From positions 372,001-436,000 of the forward strand of contig CAVXHG010000006.1 in the NCBI GenBank assembly GCA_963761525.1: DNA of 64,000 nt, read 5' to 3'. The translations under genes and the position numbers were made by a program. Numbering within the stretch: the first letter of the stretch is position 1; every line of letters begins with the position of its first letter. The notes beneath the pieces were generated by a model. It saw only the letters and a list, made by a program, of their open reading frames with translations. It had not been told where the DNA came from and made no database searches. Shown here piece by piece: positions 36,156-45,065 of this stretch. This DNA comes from BOG-931 sp963761525. GTDB taxonomy: Bacteria > Pseudomonadota > Alphaproteobacteria > Rhizobiales > Xanthobacteraceae.

Positions 36156-37118
36156 CTATTCAGGCGGGATGCCAGCCGCCTTGACGATGCCGGCATTGAG
36201 CTTGATTTCCTTGCGCACGAACGCATCGAAATCGCTCATCGACATCGGCATTGGATCGCCGGCGAGATTGATGATTTCCTTTTGCACCGCCGGCACGGCG
36301 AGCGCTTTGATGATCTCATCGTGGATGCGCGCAGCGATCTTCGGTGGTGTCTTGGCCGGCACGAAAGCGCCGATCCAGAAATTATAGGTCGCATCCGGAT
36401 AGCCGGCTTCCGCAATGGTCGGCACATCGGGCAACGCTTGTGAGCGCTGCGCGGTCGAGACCGCAAGCGCGCTGACCTTGCCGGCCTTGGCGAGTTCGAT
36501 CATGGCCGTGGCGGGAGCGGGAAAGAGATCGAGACGATTCGAGATCATTTCCGTGAGCGCATCGGCAGTACCGCGGTACGGCACGTGCGTCATGGTGATC
36601 TTGGCCGCAAGCCCGATATTGACCATGAACAACTGGCCCGCCGTGCCGATGCCGTTCGAGCCATAATTGAGCGCCCCAGGGTGAGCACGCCCGTAGGCTA
36701 CAAAATCGGCCATCGTCTTGTATTTGACCGGCGAGGTCGCAACGAACGGCTGCGAGGCCAGCGCCGTCAGCGCGGTGAAGTCGTCAGCGACATTATAGGA
36801 GAGGTGCGCGTAAACCGATGCGACCACGACATGCGACGTGGAATTGACCAACAAAGTGTAGCCATCCGGATCGGCATGAGCGACGTAGGCCGAGCCGATC
36901 GTGGTGCCACCGCCACCGCGGTTTTCGACCACCACCGCCTGACCGATCTGCTGCGATACCTGGTTGAACACCACGCGGGCGACGATGTCTGTGGCGCTGC
37001 CCGGCGTAAACGGGACGACAACCTTGATCGGCTCTTTAGTGGGCCATTCCTGCGCCGACACGGGCCCTACAATGGCAACCGCGCCCAGCGCCGCAACAAG
37101 CAGCGTCAGCTTCTTCAT
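36156..37118 (-). CDS. Bug/TctC family receptor 4
   Basis: 320-residue periplasmic receptor with signal peptide MKKLTLLVAALGAVAIVGPVSA. The mature part has WPTKEPIKVVVPFTPGSATDIVA, VENRGGGGTTIGSAYVAHADPDGYTLLVNS and ITMTHVPYRGTADALTEMISNRLDLF. ATG 37118 is chosen over 37196 because the signal peptide begins there and GAGAGGG lies about ten bases upstream. It is immediately upstream of receptor 3, so the two are cotranscribed; tandem Bug genes without TctA/TctB are common in beta- and alphaproteobacteria. Confidence 0.93.
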   Translation of the reverse strand: MKKLTLLVAALGAVAIVGPVSAQEWPTKEPIKVVVPFTPGSATDIVARVVFNQVSQQIGQAVVVENRGGGGTTIGSAYVAHADPDGYTLLVNSTSHVVVASVYAHLSYNVADDFTALTALASQPFVATSPVKYKTMADFVAYGRAHPGALNYGSNGIGTAGQLFMVNIGLAAKITMTHVPYRGTADALTEMISNRLDLFPAPATAMIELAKAGKVSALAVSTAQRSQALPDVPTIAEAGYPDATYNFWIGAFVPAKTPPKIAARIHDEIIKALAVPAVQKEIINLAGDPMPMSMSDFDAFVRKEIKLNAGIVKAAGIPPE

Positions 37119-37207
37119 GGACGTTTCCCTCTCCCCGCGCAGCCTGACAACCGACACTTGCGGTGTCAACGCGACGAGTTGCTGCGTAGAGCGCAATCAA
37201 TCTTGAT

Positions 37208-37861
37208 CTATTGCCGCGCGGAGGGGTTCATTACCGGACTCGCGGGCGTGAACGCCGACGCTCCGCTGCGTCCGTTGTAGGTCATCAATCCGTTTTGGGT
37301 TGAAACGATATCGCCGGGACGCAGCGTTGGATCGTTCTTCGGATCGAGCGTGGCCAGGCCGAACGCATCCTTCCCGTTACACGTGCAGTTGGCGACGAGG
37401 CTTTTGCGATAAAGGTAAGCGGAGGGAAGAGCGGTATAGCGCGCACCGTCACCGGCGACCGCGTTATCGATCTCCGCACCGAAATAAACCTTGGTCGGAC
37501 TGGCCGGACAAATCGCCTTGCAGGTGTCGGCCGGGGTCGCGTTCGCCATCCGCTCCAGGGGAAAGTGCTGGCCGTCGCAAAGCCGGACGCAAAACGCGAC
37601 GCCGTGTCCGGTCGAGCCGCCTTCCCCACTGACGTTTTCCTGCCCGAGCGGACGAGGCGCAATCCGGCCTATCGGCGGCGCAGGCGGCGGCGGATAATTA
37701 GGGGGCGGCGGCGGGCGCTCCTGCTGACCGCCGAACAGAAAATCGAAAATACCCTGCGCTTGAGCCGGCCGCACCGGCACGACGCAAACGGATACGAAAA
37801 GCAGCCCCGCAAACAAGACTGCGGACGGCTCAGACCGCTTGATACGACGCCCCTGCAGCAC
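37208..37861 (-). CDS. DUF2865 family protein
   Basis: 217 residues. A signal peptide (VLFAGLLFVSVCVVPVRPAQAQ), a proline-rich linker (PPPPPNYPPPPAPP) and a domain with VAFCVRLCDGQHFPLERMANATPADTCKAICPAS, VYFGAEIDNAVAGDGARY and VANCTCNGKDAFGL. This Cys-rich domain is DUF2865, restricted largely to Rhizobiales; function unknown, presumably periplasmic. Transcribed toward receptor 4 but 89 bases away; probably separate. Confidence 0.85.
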   Translation of the reverse strand: MLQGRRIKRSEPSAVLFAGLLFVSVCVVPVRPAQAQGIFDFLFGGQQERPPPPPNYPPPPAPPIGRIAPRPLGQENVSGEGGSTGHGVAFCVRLCDGQHFPLERMANATPADTCKAICPASPTKVYFGAEIDNAVAGDGARYTALPSAYLYRKSLVANCTCNGKDAFGLATLDPKNDPTLRPGDIVSTQNGLMTYNGRSGASAFTPASPVMNPSARQ

Positions 37862-37983
37862 GGCACCACCACGGTACGACGTTGAAGTGTCCCGTAAGGC
37901 TCCAGCGGCGATCAGTATCGGCGCTTTGGCTGTCGCTGCGCAAGATGGGCAGACAGCCGGCAGGCCGCGCGTTTCGCGCAGCC

Positions 37984-39180
37984 CTACGCCTTGCGCACGT
38001 TGCGGGTCAGCGCCCAGATCGCAAGCGACAGCACACCCATCGCCGCCACCGTGCCGGCGACGGGCCAGGCCGACGAGCCCAGATAAAGCCCGATCGCCGC
38101 GGCTGCAATTGCCGCGCTGGTCTGCTGTGCGAAGCCAAGCAGCGACGACGCGGTGCCAGCGCGATCCGGAAACGGCGTCAGCGCCGCAGCCTGGGTCTGC
38201 GGCAATGCCAATCCCATCCCGGCGAGATAAATCATCATCGGGACGACGAACCAGGCGATATTGCGGAGATCGAACGCAACGCCCGCCGCCATGAACAAAC
38301 CGCCGAACGCCATGATGAAGCAGCCGATCCCGATAGTGCGGTCGAGACCGAACCGCATCACCACTTTCGACGCGGCGTAAGCTCCGATCATGTAGCCGCC
38401 AGCGCCCGAGGCGAAGATGATGCCGAAAGTCAGCGGCGTGAGGCCGTAACGCGCGCTCTGCATCACGATCGGCGCACCGGAGATCCAGGCGAAAAGACCG
38501 ACGAACGTCATGCTGAGAATAGCAACCAGCGCCAGAAATCCACGATGCACCAGCACCGAGCGATAGAGCGCAACCATCTCGCGAATTGAAAATGGCCTAC
38601 TGTCACGCCGCTCCGGCGGCAGCGTTTCGGGCAGAAAGCGCGCCGCCATCGCCGCCGCGAACAGCGCAAACACCATGAGCAAGAAGAAAATCGCGCGCCA
38701 GCTATATGCCATTTCCAGCGCGCCGCCGATCGTCGGCGCGACGATCGGGGCGAAGGCCGTGATCGAACCCATCAACGACAGTTCACGCCCGGCGCGAACG
38801 CCGGAATAAAGGTCGCGCACCGCGGCACGCGCCAGCACGATGCAGCCGGCGCCGCCGAGCGCCTGAACGAACCGCGCCACGATGAGCGCCCCGATCGATG
38901 TCGTCAGCGCGCAAAACACAGCGGCAACGCAGTTCAGCGCCAGCGCCGCGAGGATCACCGGCCGGCGGCCGTAGCGGTCCGACATCGGACCATAGATCAT
39001 TTGTCCGACGGCAAAGCCGATCAGATAACTGGAAATCGTAAACTGAACCTGCGCAATCGGTGCATGCAGGGCTTCGCTGATCGCCGGCAGCGCTGGCAGA
39101 TAGGTGTCCATCGACAGCGGCCCGAGCGCGGTCAAAAGCGACAGCAACAGTGTCAGCGCGAAGGTGCCGGGACGGAGCAT
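37984..39180 (-). CDS. MFS multidrug exporter, Bcr/CflA family
   Basis: 398 residues with twelve membrane segments. Family hallmarks: LTALGPLSMDTYLPALPAI in the first segment, GQMIYGPMSDRYGRRPVIL in the loop between helices 2 and 3, and a central SRPFSIREM loop. Exports drugs or metabolites by proton antiport. ATG 39180 is preceded by GGAGG with six bases of spacing; the GTG at 39186 overlaps this site and is rejected. Next to catabolic genes it could export a toxic intermediate, but no direct evidence. Confidence 0.93.
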   Translation of the reverse strand: MLRPGTFALTLLLSLLTALGPLSMDTYLPALPAISEALHAPIAQVQFTISSYLIGFAVGQMIYGPMSDRYGRRPVILAALALNCVAAVFCALTTSIGALIVARFVQALGGAGCIVLARAAVRDLYSGVRAGRELSLMGSITAFAPIVAPTIGGALEMAYSWRAIFFLLMVFALFAAAMAARFLPETLPPERRDSRPFSIREMVALYRSVLVHRGFLALVAILSMTFVGLFAWISGAPIVMQSARYGLTPLTFGIIFASGAGGYMIGAYAASKVVMRFGLDRTIGIGCFIMAFGGLFMAAGVAFDLRNIAWFVVPMMIYLAGMGLALPQTQAAALTPFPDRAGTASSLLGFAQQTSAAIAAAAIGLYLGSSAWPVAGTVAAMGVLSLAIWALTRNVRKA

Positions 39181-39199
39181 CGGCACCTCCTAACACGTC

Positions 39200-39222
39200 A
39201 TGGCCGGGCTTGACCCGGCCAT
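39200..39222. repeat. Palindrome, perfect 9-bp stem with CTTGA loop
   Basis: ATGGCCGGG-CTTGA-CCCGGCCAT in the 214-base region between the MFS and Ldh genes. Member of the 5-nt-loop palindrome family. The rest of this region repeats GGC/GCCG-rich fragments (GATGCCCGGCA, GGCCGGGCATGACG) and has no gene. Confidence 0.85.
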
Positions 39223-39394
39223 TCACGTCTTTGAGCCATGGCGGCCATGCATAAGACGTGGATGCCCGGCACATAGGCGAGCCAACGGGACCGCGCGAAG
39301 TCGCGCGCCCCGATGACAGGCTCCGCGACGCCGTTCTTTTGAACGGCTATGGCCGGGCATGACGAAAGGGTGAGGCGCGCGCCATTTATACAGT

Positions 39395-40462
39395 TTACCG
39401 TTCCCGCAACGGCGCGACTTTCAACTCCGCCGCAAGCTTGTCGAGTTGCACCATCAGCGCCGGCGCGATCGGCACGCCGTCGCGGACCCGTTCGGCCCGG
39501 CATTCGCGCCGGCGGTCGCCAGGCAGACGGATTTCATCGACGCCGGGCAAGCGCTTCGATTGCTTGAACTCACGCACATGCCGATCCACCTCGGCATTGA
39601 ACGTCTCGCGCGGAATAAAGCGCGCGATGTCGGCAACGATAATGAAATGCCCGGTATTGGTTTCGCTTAAATCGTCGGCATTGAAATCGACCACGTCGCG
39701 GCCGAACGCGGCGCCGTTGAGCACGCCGCCAAGAAACCCAAGCATCAGCGCGAGACCGGAGCCTTTGTATTCGCCCATCGGCAGCAGAACGCCTTCATGC
39801 GACCGCTTCGGATCGGTAATCGCTTCCCCGGTCTCGGGATTAACAAACCAGCCTTGCGGCATGGCGAGATCGCGCAACGCATATTTCTTGACCGTGCCGT
39901 AAGCGACAATCGAGGTCGCCATGTCGAGCACGATCGGCCCCGATCCCGACGGCACGCCGATGGCGAGTGGATTGGTGCCGAGCAACAATTCCGTCCCGCC
40001 CCAGGTCGCCATGTGGTTGGCATTCGCCACCGCAGCATAGATGCCAACCATGCCGTGCGCCGCCGGCATTTCCGCATAGAGCCCCGCGGGGCCGGCATGA
40101 TTGGACCGGCGCACGCCGACCCAGGAAACGCCGGTGTCGCGCGCCAGCGCGATGGCTTCGTTGGCGGCGCGTGTCATCACCAGATGACCCATGCCGTTGT
40201 CGCCGTCGACCACAGCGGTCGCCGGCGCAGTCCGCGTGACGGTTATGTTGGGCCGCGCGTTGAAACCGTTCGCTTTCAAACGGCGCACGTATTGCGCCAG
40301 CCGGAAAATGCCGTGGCCGTCGGCACCAGTGAGATCGGCTTCGGACATCAGAGCGGCGCAGCGCGCCGCATCCTCGCCGGGCAATCCGGCGGCAACGAAG
40401 CAATCCGCGATCATCGAACGGATCGCGCGTGCCGGAATTTTCTCGAAATTCTCATCAGCCAT
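39395..40462 (-). CDS. Ldh-type (malate/L-lactate dehydrogenase family) oxidoreductase
   Basis: 355-residue NAD(P)H-dependent 2-oxoacid dehydrogenase of the family with malate/lactate, ureidoglycolate and sulfolactate dehydrogenases. Motifs: IADCFVAAGLPGEDA, EADLTGADGHGIFRLAQYV (catalytic His), VVDGDNGMGHLV, GVSWVGVRRSNHAGPAGLYAEM, LGTNPLAIGVPSG and VLLPMGEYKGSGLALM. Start at MADENFEKIP. It follows the amidohydrolase gene by 18 bases on the same strand, so the two are probably an operon. The true 2-hydroxyacid is unknown. Confidence 0.92.
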   Translation of the reverse strand: MADENFEKIPARAIRSMIADCFVAAGLPGEDAARCAALMSEADLTGADGHGIFRLAQYVRRLKANGFNARPNITVTRTAPATAVVDGDNGMGHLVMTRAANEAIALARDTGVSWVGVRRSNHAGPAGLYAEMPAAHGMVGIYAAVANANHMATWGGTELLLGTNPLAIGVPSGSGPIVLDMATSIVAYGTVKKYALRDLAMPQGWFVNPETGEAITDPKRSHEGVLLPMGEYKGSGLALMLGFLGGVLNGAAFGRDVVDFNADDLSETNTGHFIIVADIARFIPRETFNAEVDRHVREFKQSKRLPGVDEIRLPGDRRRECRAERVRDGVPIAPALMVQLDKLAAELKVAPLRER

Positions 40463-40480
40463 GGTGCACTCAAACCGCCT

Positions 40481-41488
40481 CTAGGATGTTTTGCGCTTCT
40501 TCGCCAAAATCTTTGCCGCTTCGTCGCCAAGGATGATGGCGCGATCGGCTTCGGAAATATCAAGCGATTGCACGAAGCGTACGCAATCCATCATGCCCAT
40601 GTCGTAGGGATAATCGCTGCCGAGCAACACCCGATTTGCGCCGACCTCCGAGATCAGCCACTCGGCGGGCGCTTTGGCATGCAAAATGGTGTCGTAAATG
40701 AAGCGATCGAGATATGGCGCCGGCGAATGTTTGACATTCACCTTCGGCTCCGGCCGCACTTGCCAGCCATGCACCCAACGCGCGCCCTGATACGGAATGA
40801 AGCCGCCGCCGTGAGACATAATGAAATTGAGCTTCGGATGCCGTTCCAGCACGCCGCCAAAGATCAGACAGGCGCCGGCGATGGTGGTGTCGAGCGGGTT
40901 GCCGATCAGATTGCCGAGATAATAGGAGCGCAGCCGATCAGCGCCGGCCACATTGCCGGGGTGGATCATCATGAAGGCGTCGAGTTCTTCCGCCACCGCC
41001 CAGATCGGCTCGAAGCTCGGATCGTCGAGATTCTTGCCGCGGCAGTTCGAGCCGATCATGGCGCCATGCAGCCCGAGCTTGGTCATGGCGCGGCGCAATT
41101 CGTCGGCGGCTTTTTCCGGCGCCTGTAACGGCAGCGTAGCGATACCGTCGAAGCGATCCGGCTTTTCCTGAACCAGCCGCGCGATCTCGTCATTCTGGAT
41201 TTGCGAGCCGGCGATGCCGACTGCCTCTTCGCGATCGTAAAGCCAGGTCTGCGGCGCAACCGACAGCAGATGCATATCGACCAGCGTCGCATCCATGTCC
41301 TTCAGCCGGCGCTCGATATCGTGGCCGCCGCGCGGGAACGGCCGATACGCCACGCCGGCGACTTCGCAGACCGCGTTGTCGGCGTCGAACGGCGCCATCT
41401 TCAGGCCGAGGCTCGGAATCTCCTTCTGCATGAGCTTGATGGTGGCGTCAGCGAGCACATGCGTGTGAATGTCGATAGTTTTGGTCAT
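40481..41488 (-). CDS. Amidohydrolase family protein, ACMSD-like
   Basis: 335 residues, metal-dependent TIM barrel of the amidohydrolase-2 group, which includes 2-amino-3-carboxymuconate-6-semialdehyde decarboxylase and gamma-resorcylate decarboxylase. Metal ligands: H8 and H10 in IDIHTHVL, H in MMIHPGN, H in FIMSHGGGFIPY and D in VLLGSDYPYDMG. MHLLSVAPQTW and NDEIARLVQEKPDRFDGIATLPLQAP are typical. Likely a decarboxylase or hydrolase of a ring-cleavage or ring-carboxylate compound. Operon with the Ldh-type gene. Good AGGAAA before the start. Confidence 0.92.
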   Translation of the reverse strand: MTKTIDIHTHVLADATIKLMQKEIPSLGLKMAPFDADNAVCEVAGVAYRPFPRGGHDIERRLKDMDATLVDMHLLSVAPQTWLYDREEAVGIAGSQIQNDEIARLVQEKPDRFDGIATLPLQAPEKAADELRRAMTKLGLHGAMIGSNCRGKNLDDPSFEPIWAVAEELDAFMMIHPGNVAGADRLRSYYLGNLIGNPLDTTIAGACLIFGGVLERHPKLNFIMSHGGGFIPYQGARWVHGWQVRPEPKVNVKHSPAPYLDRFIYDTILHAKAPAEWLISEVGANRVLLGSDYPYDMGMMDCVRFVQSLDISEADRAIILGDEAAKILAKKRKTS

Positions 41489-41514
41489 TGTTTTTCCTCC
41501 CGCGTGATCCAGTT

Positions 41515-42231
41515 TTAATCGTTGGTCCGCACGCTCCAGCTCGCGCTTTCCACGAGATCGTTCTTGTCGAGACGCGCGACGATGTCGTCAAGCTCCTGCG
41601 GGTCGGCCGTGGTGCCAAGCAAGGTCGCGACCAATTCGGCGCCGCCGCCTTCCCGCTCCGTCACTTCGATGTCGCGCAGCGGATAGCTCGCCGTCTCAAG
41701 TTGTTCGCGCAGCAGCTCGCGGCCTTCGTCGAGATTGTCCGATGTCGTGGTGACACGCACTTCGTAAAGCGCCTCGGTGGCGCCCTCATCGATCGGCGCA
41801 CGATTGATGGCATTGACCAGCGGACGCAGCAGCGTATTGCCGGCCAGCACAAAGCAGGTCAGTGCGACCGCCTCGAACGCCATGTCGGCACCGGCGCAGG
41901 CGCCGACCGCCGCCGAACACCAGAGCGTCGCCGCGGTGTTGAGGCCCCAGACATTGTTGCCCTGTTTCATGATGACACCGGCGCCGAGAAAGCCGACGCC
42001 GGACACCACATAGGCGATGATCTGCGTCGCGCCGGCGTTGCCGTTGAGATGCATGCCGATGTCGACGAAAGTCGCCGCGCCGACCGCGACCAGCACATGG
42101 GTGCGCAGGCCACCGCCGCGCTGACGGTACTGGCGTTCCGCCCCGATCAGGGTGCCAAGAATGAACGCGGCGGCCAGACTCACAAGTGAATCGAGAAAAT
42201 CGCCAATCGCGAACGAATGCATAAAGGCCAT
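41515..42231 (-). CDS. MgtC/SapB family membrane protein
   Basis: 238 residues. Four to five membrane segments with SLVSLAAAFILGTLIGAERQYRQRGGGLRTHVLVAVGAATF, IIAYVVSGVGFLGAGVIMKQG and NVWGLNTAATLWCSAAVGACAG, the MgtC core, then an ACT-like soluble C-terminal domain (LYEVRVTTTSDNLDEGRELL). MgtC proteins act in Mg2+-limited growth and ATPase inhibition; the larger SapB group is less defined. ATG 42231 with GGAG ten bases upstream is chosen over 42321, which runs into a repeat region. It lies 27 bases upstream of the amidohydrolase gene, same strand. Confidence 0.9.
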   Translation of the reverse strand: MAFMHSFAIGDFLDSLVSLAAAFILGTLIGAERQYRQRGGGLRTHVLVAVGAATFVDIGMHLNGNAGATQIIAYVVSGVGFLGAGVIMKQGNNVWGLNTAATLWCSAAVGACAGADMAFEAVALTCFVLAGNTLLRPLVNAINRAPIDEGATEALYEVRVTTTSDNLDEGRELLREQLETASYPLRDIEVTEREGGGAELVATLLGTTADPQELDDIVARLDKNDLVESASWSVRTND

Positions 42232-42331
42232 GCGGGCAAGCTCCGGCGGGCGGGTTCGGCGGACAGGCCTATCTGACCGGCTCCAAGGCTGCAATTCCGG
42301 GCCGCAATTCCGGGCAGTCATGTCATGTCTC

Positions 42332-42350
42332 GGCTGGGCTTGTCCCGGCC
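42332..42350. repeat. Palindrome, 7-bp stem with CTTGT loop
   Basis: GGCTGGG-CTTGT-CCCGGCC (one G-T pair) in the 268-base divergent region between the MgtC and Mo-hydroxylase genes. The rest of the region (42351-42480) consists of degenerate repeats (ATGGC.CC, CGACGCCGTTCTTCGAACGGCTA and GCGATGCCGTTCTATATCGGC-like pieces) without a gene. Confidence 0.65.
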
Positions 42351-42499
42351 ATCCATGGCTTTATGTTCGGCGCCGAAACCGTGGATGCATGGCACCATAG
42401 GCGAGCGACAGCGACGCCGTTCTTCGAACGGCTACGGGCGAGCGGCAGCGATGCCGTTCTATATCGGCGATGGCCGGACACAGCAGGAGCTGGATTAGA

Positions 42500-44837
42500 A
42501 TGGACGCGACGAGCCCAACCCAGGAAGAAAAACACGTGCGCGTTGAGGACAACGTGCTGGTGCGCGGGCTTGGCCGTTATGCCGCCGATGCGCCGTTTCC
42601 GAACCAGGCTTACGCGTTCTTCGTCCGCTCCCCCCATGCCTTCGCCAAGATCCTGAGCATCGACGTCGAACCGGCGCTCAACGCGCCCGGCGTGATCGGC
42701 GTGCTTACAGCGAAAGACATGGAAGGCGTCGGCAATCTCGGCCGCCATCCGCCGGTGCCGGGACGCGGCGGCAAGAACCTGATCCTGCCACATCGGCCGT
42801 CGCTGGCCGGCGAACGCGTCATGCATATCGGCGAGCCGGTGGCGATGGTGGTAGCCGAGAGTTTCGCGGCGGCGCAGGACGCCGGCGAATTCGTCGCCGT
42901 CGAGTACGAAGAGCTCACGCCGGTCACCGACGCGCGCGAAGCGTTGCGCGAGGGTGCGCCGCAGATCTGGCCGCAGGCGCCGGGCAACCTCGCGGTCGAC
43001 TGGCCCGGACCGAACCCCGATCCGGATGGCAACAGCAAAAAAATCGACGAGATTTTTGCCTCCGCCAAACACGTCGCGCGCATCACCGCGTTCAGCCAAC
43101 GCATGGTCGGCAACTGCATGGAGCCGCGCGGCGCCACCGCAAGCTACGATCCGTCGACCGATTCCTATCTGACGCGGGCCTGCTCGCAAGGCGCCGGCGC
43201 CATGCGCGAGGGAATCATGGCGATCATGAATCTGCCGAAGGAGCGCATCCGCGTGCTCACCGAAGACGTCGGCGGCGCGTTCGGCATCAAGACCGGACCT
43301 TATCCCGAGAACATCGCGCTCCTGGTCGGCGCCAAGAAACTCGGCCGCCCGATCCACTGGATGTCGACGCGATCGGAGGTCTTCCTCACCGACAATCAGG
43401 CCCGCGACATCTATTCGGAAACCGAGCTGGCGCTCGACGAGAAGGGCAAATTCCTGGCGCTGCGCATCCGCAACGTCGGCAATCTCGGCGCCTATGTCGG
43501 CCCGGTCGGCGCCAATATTCCGACCGCGAATTTCGCCCGCTGCCTGCCCGGCATGTACGACATCAAATACATGGACATTTCGGCGAAGTGCCTATTCACC
43601 AACACGATCCCGACGGCGCCGTATCGCGGTGCGGGACGGCCGGAAGCGAGCTACGTGCTCGAACGCGTGGTCGATGAAGCGGCGCGCATCACCGGTATCG
43701 ATCCGGTGAAGCTGCGCAAACGCAACATGATCAAGAAATCGCAGATGCCATACAAAACCGCGGTCGGCACCACCTACAACTCCGGCGATTTCGAACCGAT
43801 CCTCGATCAGGCGCTGGAGCTGGCGGACTACCAAGGATTTCAAGAAGCGCAAACGCGAAACGCAGAAGCGCGGCAAGTATCGCGGCTTCGGCATCTGCTG
43901 CCTGCTGGAACATTCCGGCGGCGCGCCGACCGAAAGCGCCAAGCTGAGCTTTCCTGGCGATGGAACGCTGCTGCTCACGCTTAATGTGCAGAACACCGGA
44001 CAGGGTCACGCCACCGTTTTTCCGCGAGTGATCGCGCAAACGCTCGGCATCCCGGCCAACAAGATTCCGCACCGCAATGGCGATTCATCGAACGAACTGC
44101 CGGGCTATGCCTCGGTCGGCTCCCGCTCGGCGATGACCGTGGGCCATTCCCTCGTCAAGGCGATGGACACGATTCTGGAAAAGGGCAAGCCGATCGCCGC
44201 GAACATGCTGGAAACCGGCGAAACCGATATTGTCTATCGCAATGGCAATTTCGAAGTGGTGGGCACCGACCGCCGCGTTACGCTATTCGAGGTCGCCGCA
44301 CACGCGAGCGAGATGAAGAAGCGCGGCGAGATCGCCGAAGATCTCGATACCAAGACCACGACGGACACGCCGCTCGCCTATCCGAACGGCGTTCACACCG
44401 CGGAAGTCGAGATCGATCCCGACACCGGCCGCATGACCATCGTGCTCTACGCTGCGGTGGACGATTGCGGCCGCGCGCTCGACCATATGATCGTGCAGGG
44501 CCAATTGCACGGCTCGGTCGCCGCCGGCTTGGGTCAGGTTTTGATGGAAAACGTGGTCTATGACGCAGGCAACGGCCAGCTCGTCACCGGCTCGTTCATG
44601 GACTACGCCATGCCGCGCGCCGAAGACATTCCGCCAATCCGCGACGCGCTCTACGATGTGCCGGCAACCACCAATCCGCTCGGCGTCAAAGGCGTCGGCG
44701 AAGCCGGCACCACGGCGGCGATCTCCGCGGTGATGAATGCGATAGCGGACGCGATTCCGAACGGTGCCGCCGATTCCATGGAAATGCCGGCCACGGCGCA
44801 GCGGGTTTGGGAAGCCTGCCAGAAGGCGAAGAACTGA
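42500..44837 (+). CDS. Xanthine dehydrogenase-family molybdopterin-binding subunit, CoxL-like (single-base frameshift)
   Basis: About 778 residues after repair. VRVEDNVLVRGLGRYAADAPFPNQAY opens the domain; LTEDVGGAFGIKTGPYPEN is the first molybdopterin motif; NVQNTGQGHATVFPRVIAQTLGIP and GVGEAGTTAAISAV (active-site Glu) are in the second part. The first frame is right up to LELADY (43831) and the second from KDFKKRKRETQKRGKYRGFG (43833): one extra C in TACC-AAG at 43832 breaks it. ATG 42500 has AGGAGC upstream. Oxidises aldehydes, CO-like or N-heterocyclic substrates depending on partner; no FAD (CoxM) or [2Fe-2S] (CoxS) subunit is adjacent. Confidence 0.9.
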
Positions 44838-44857
44838 GGTCGATTCGCTTGTTCCGG

Positions 44858-44876
44858 TCCCCGACCTAGTCGGGGA
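44858..44876. terminator. Perfect 8-bp hairpin after the Mo-hydroxylase gene
   Basis: TCCCCGAC-CTA-GTCGGGGA, 21 bases after the stop codon. Possible terminator; the remaining 190 bases to the next gene have GGGAATCCAGG and GCTTACGCGGGGACGACCG, typical dispersed intergenic fragments, and presumably the promoter of the haem/propeller gene. Confidence 0.55.
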
Positions 44877-45065
44877 TAAACCCCAGCGGGAATCCAGGCC
44901 GGGTCACCGCTTACGCGGGGACGACCGAAGGGTGCGGCTTGCCCTGCAATTTCGCCTTGCAGCACAGCCGGATTCACGCCGATACTGCGCGCGGATCCTT
45001 GGCGCCGCCCAAAGTACAAAAGTACTAATGCACCGGATCCGATGGAAACGCCTTCGGAGACAACC

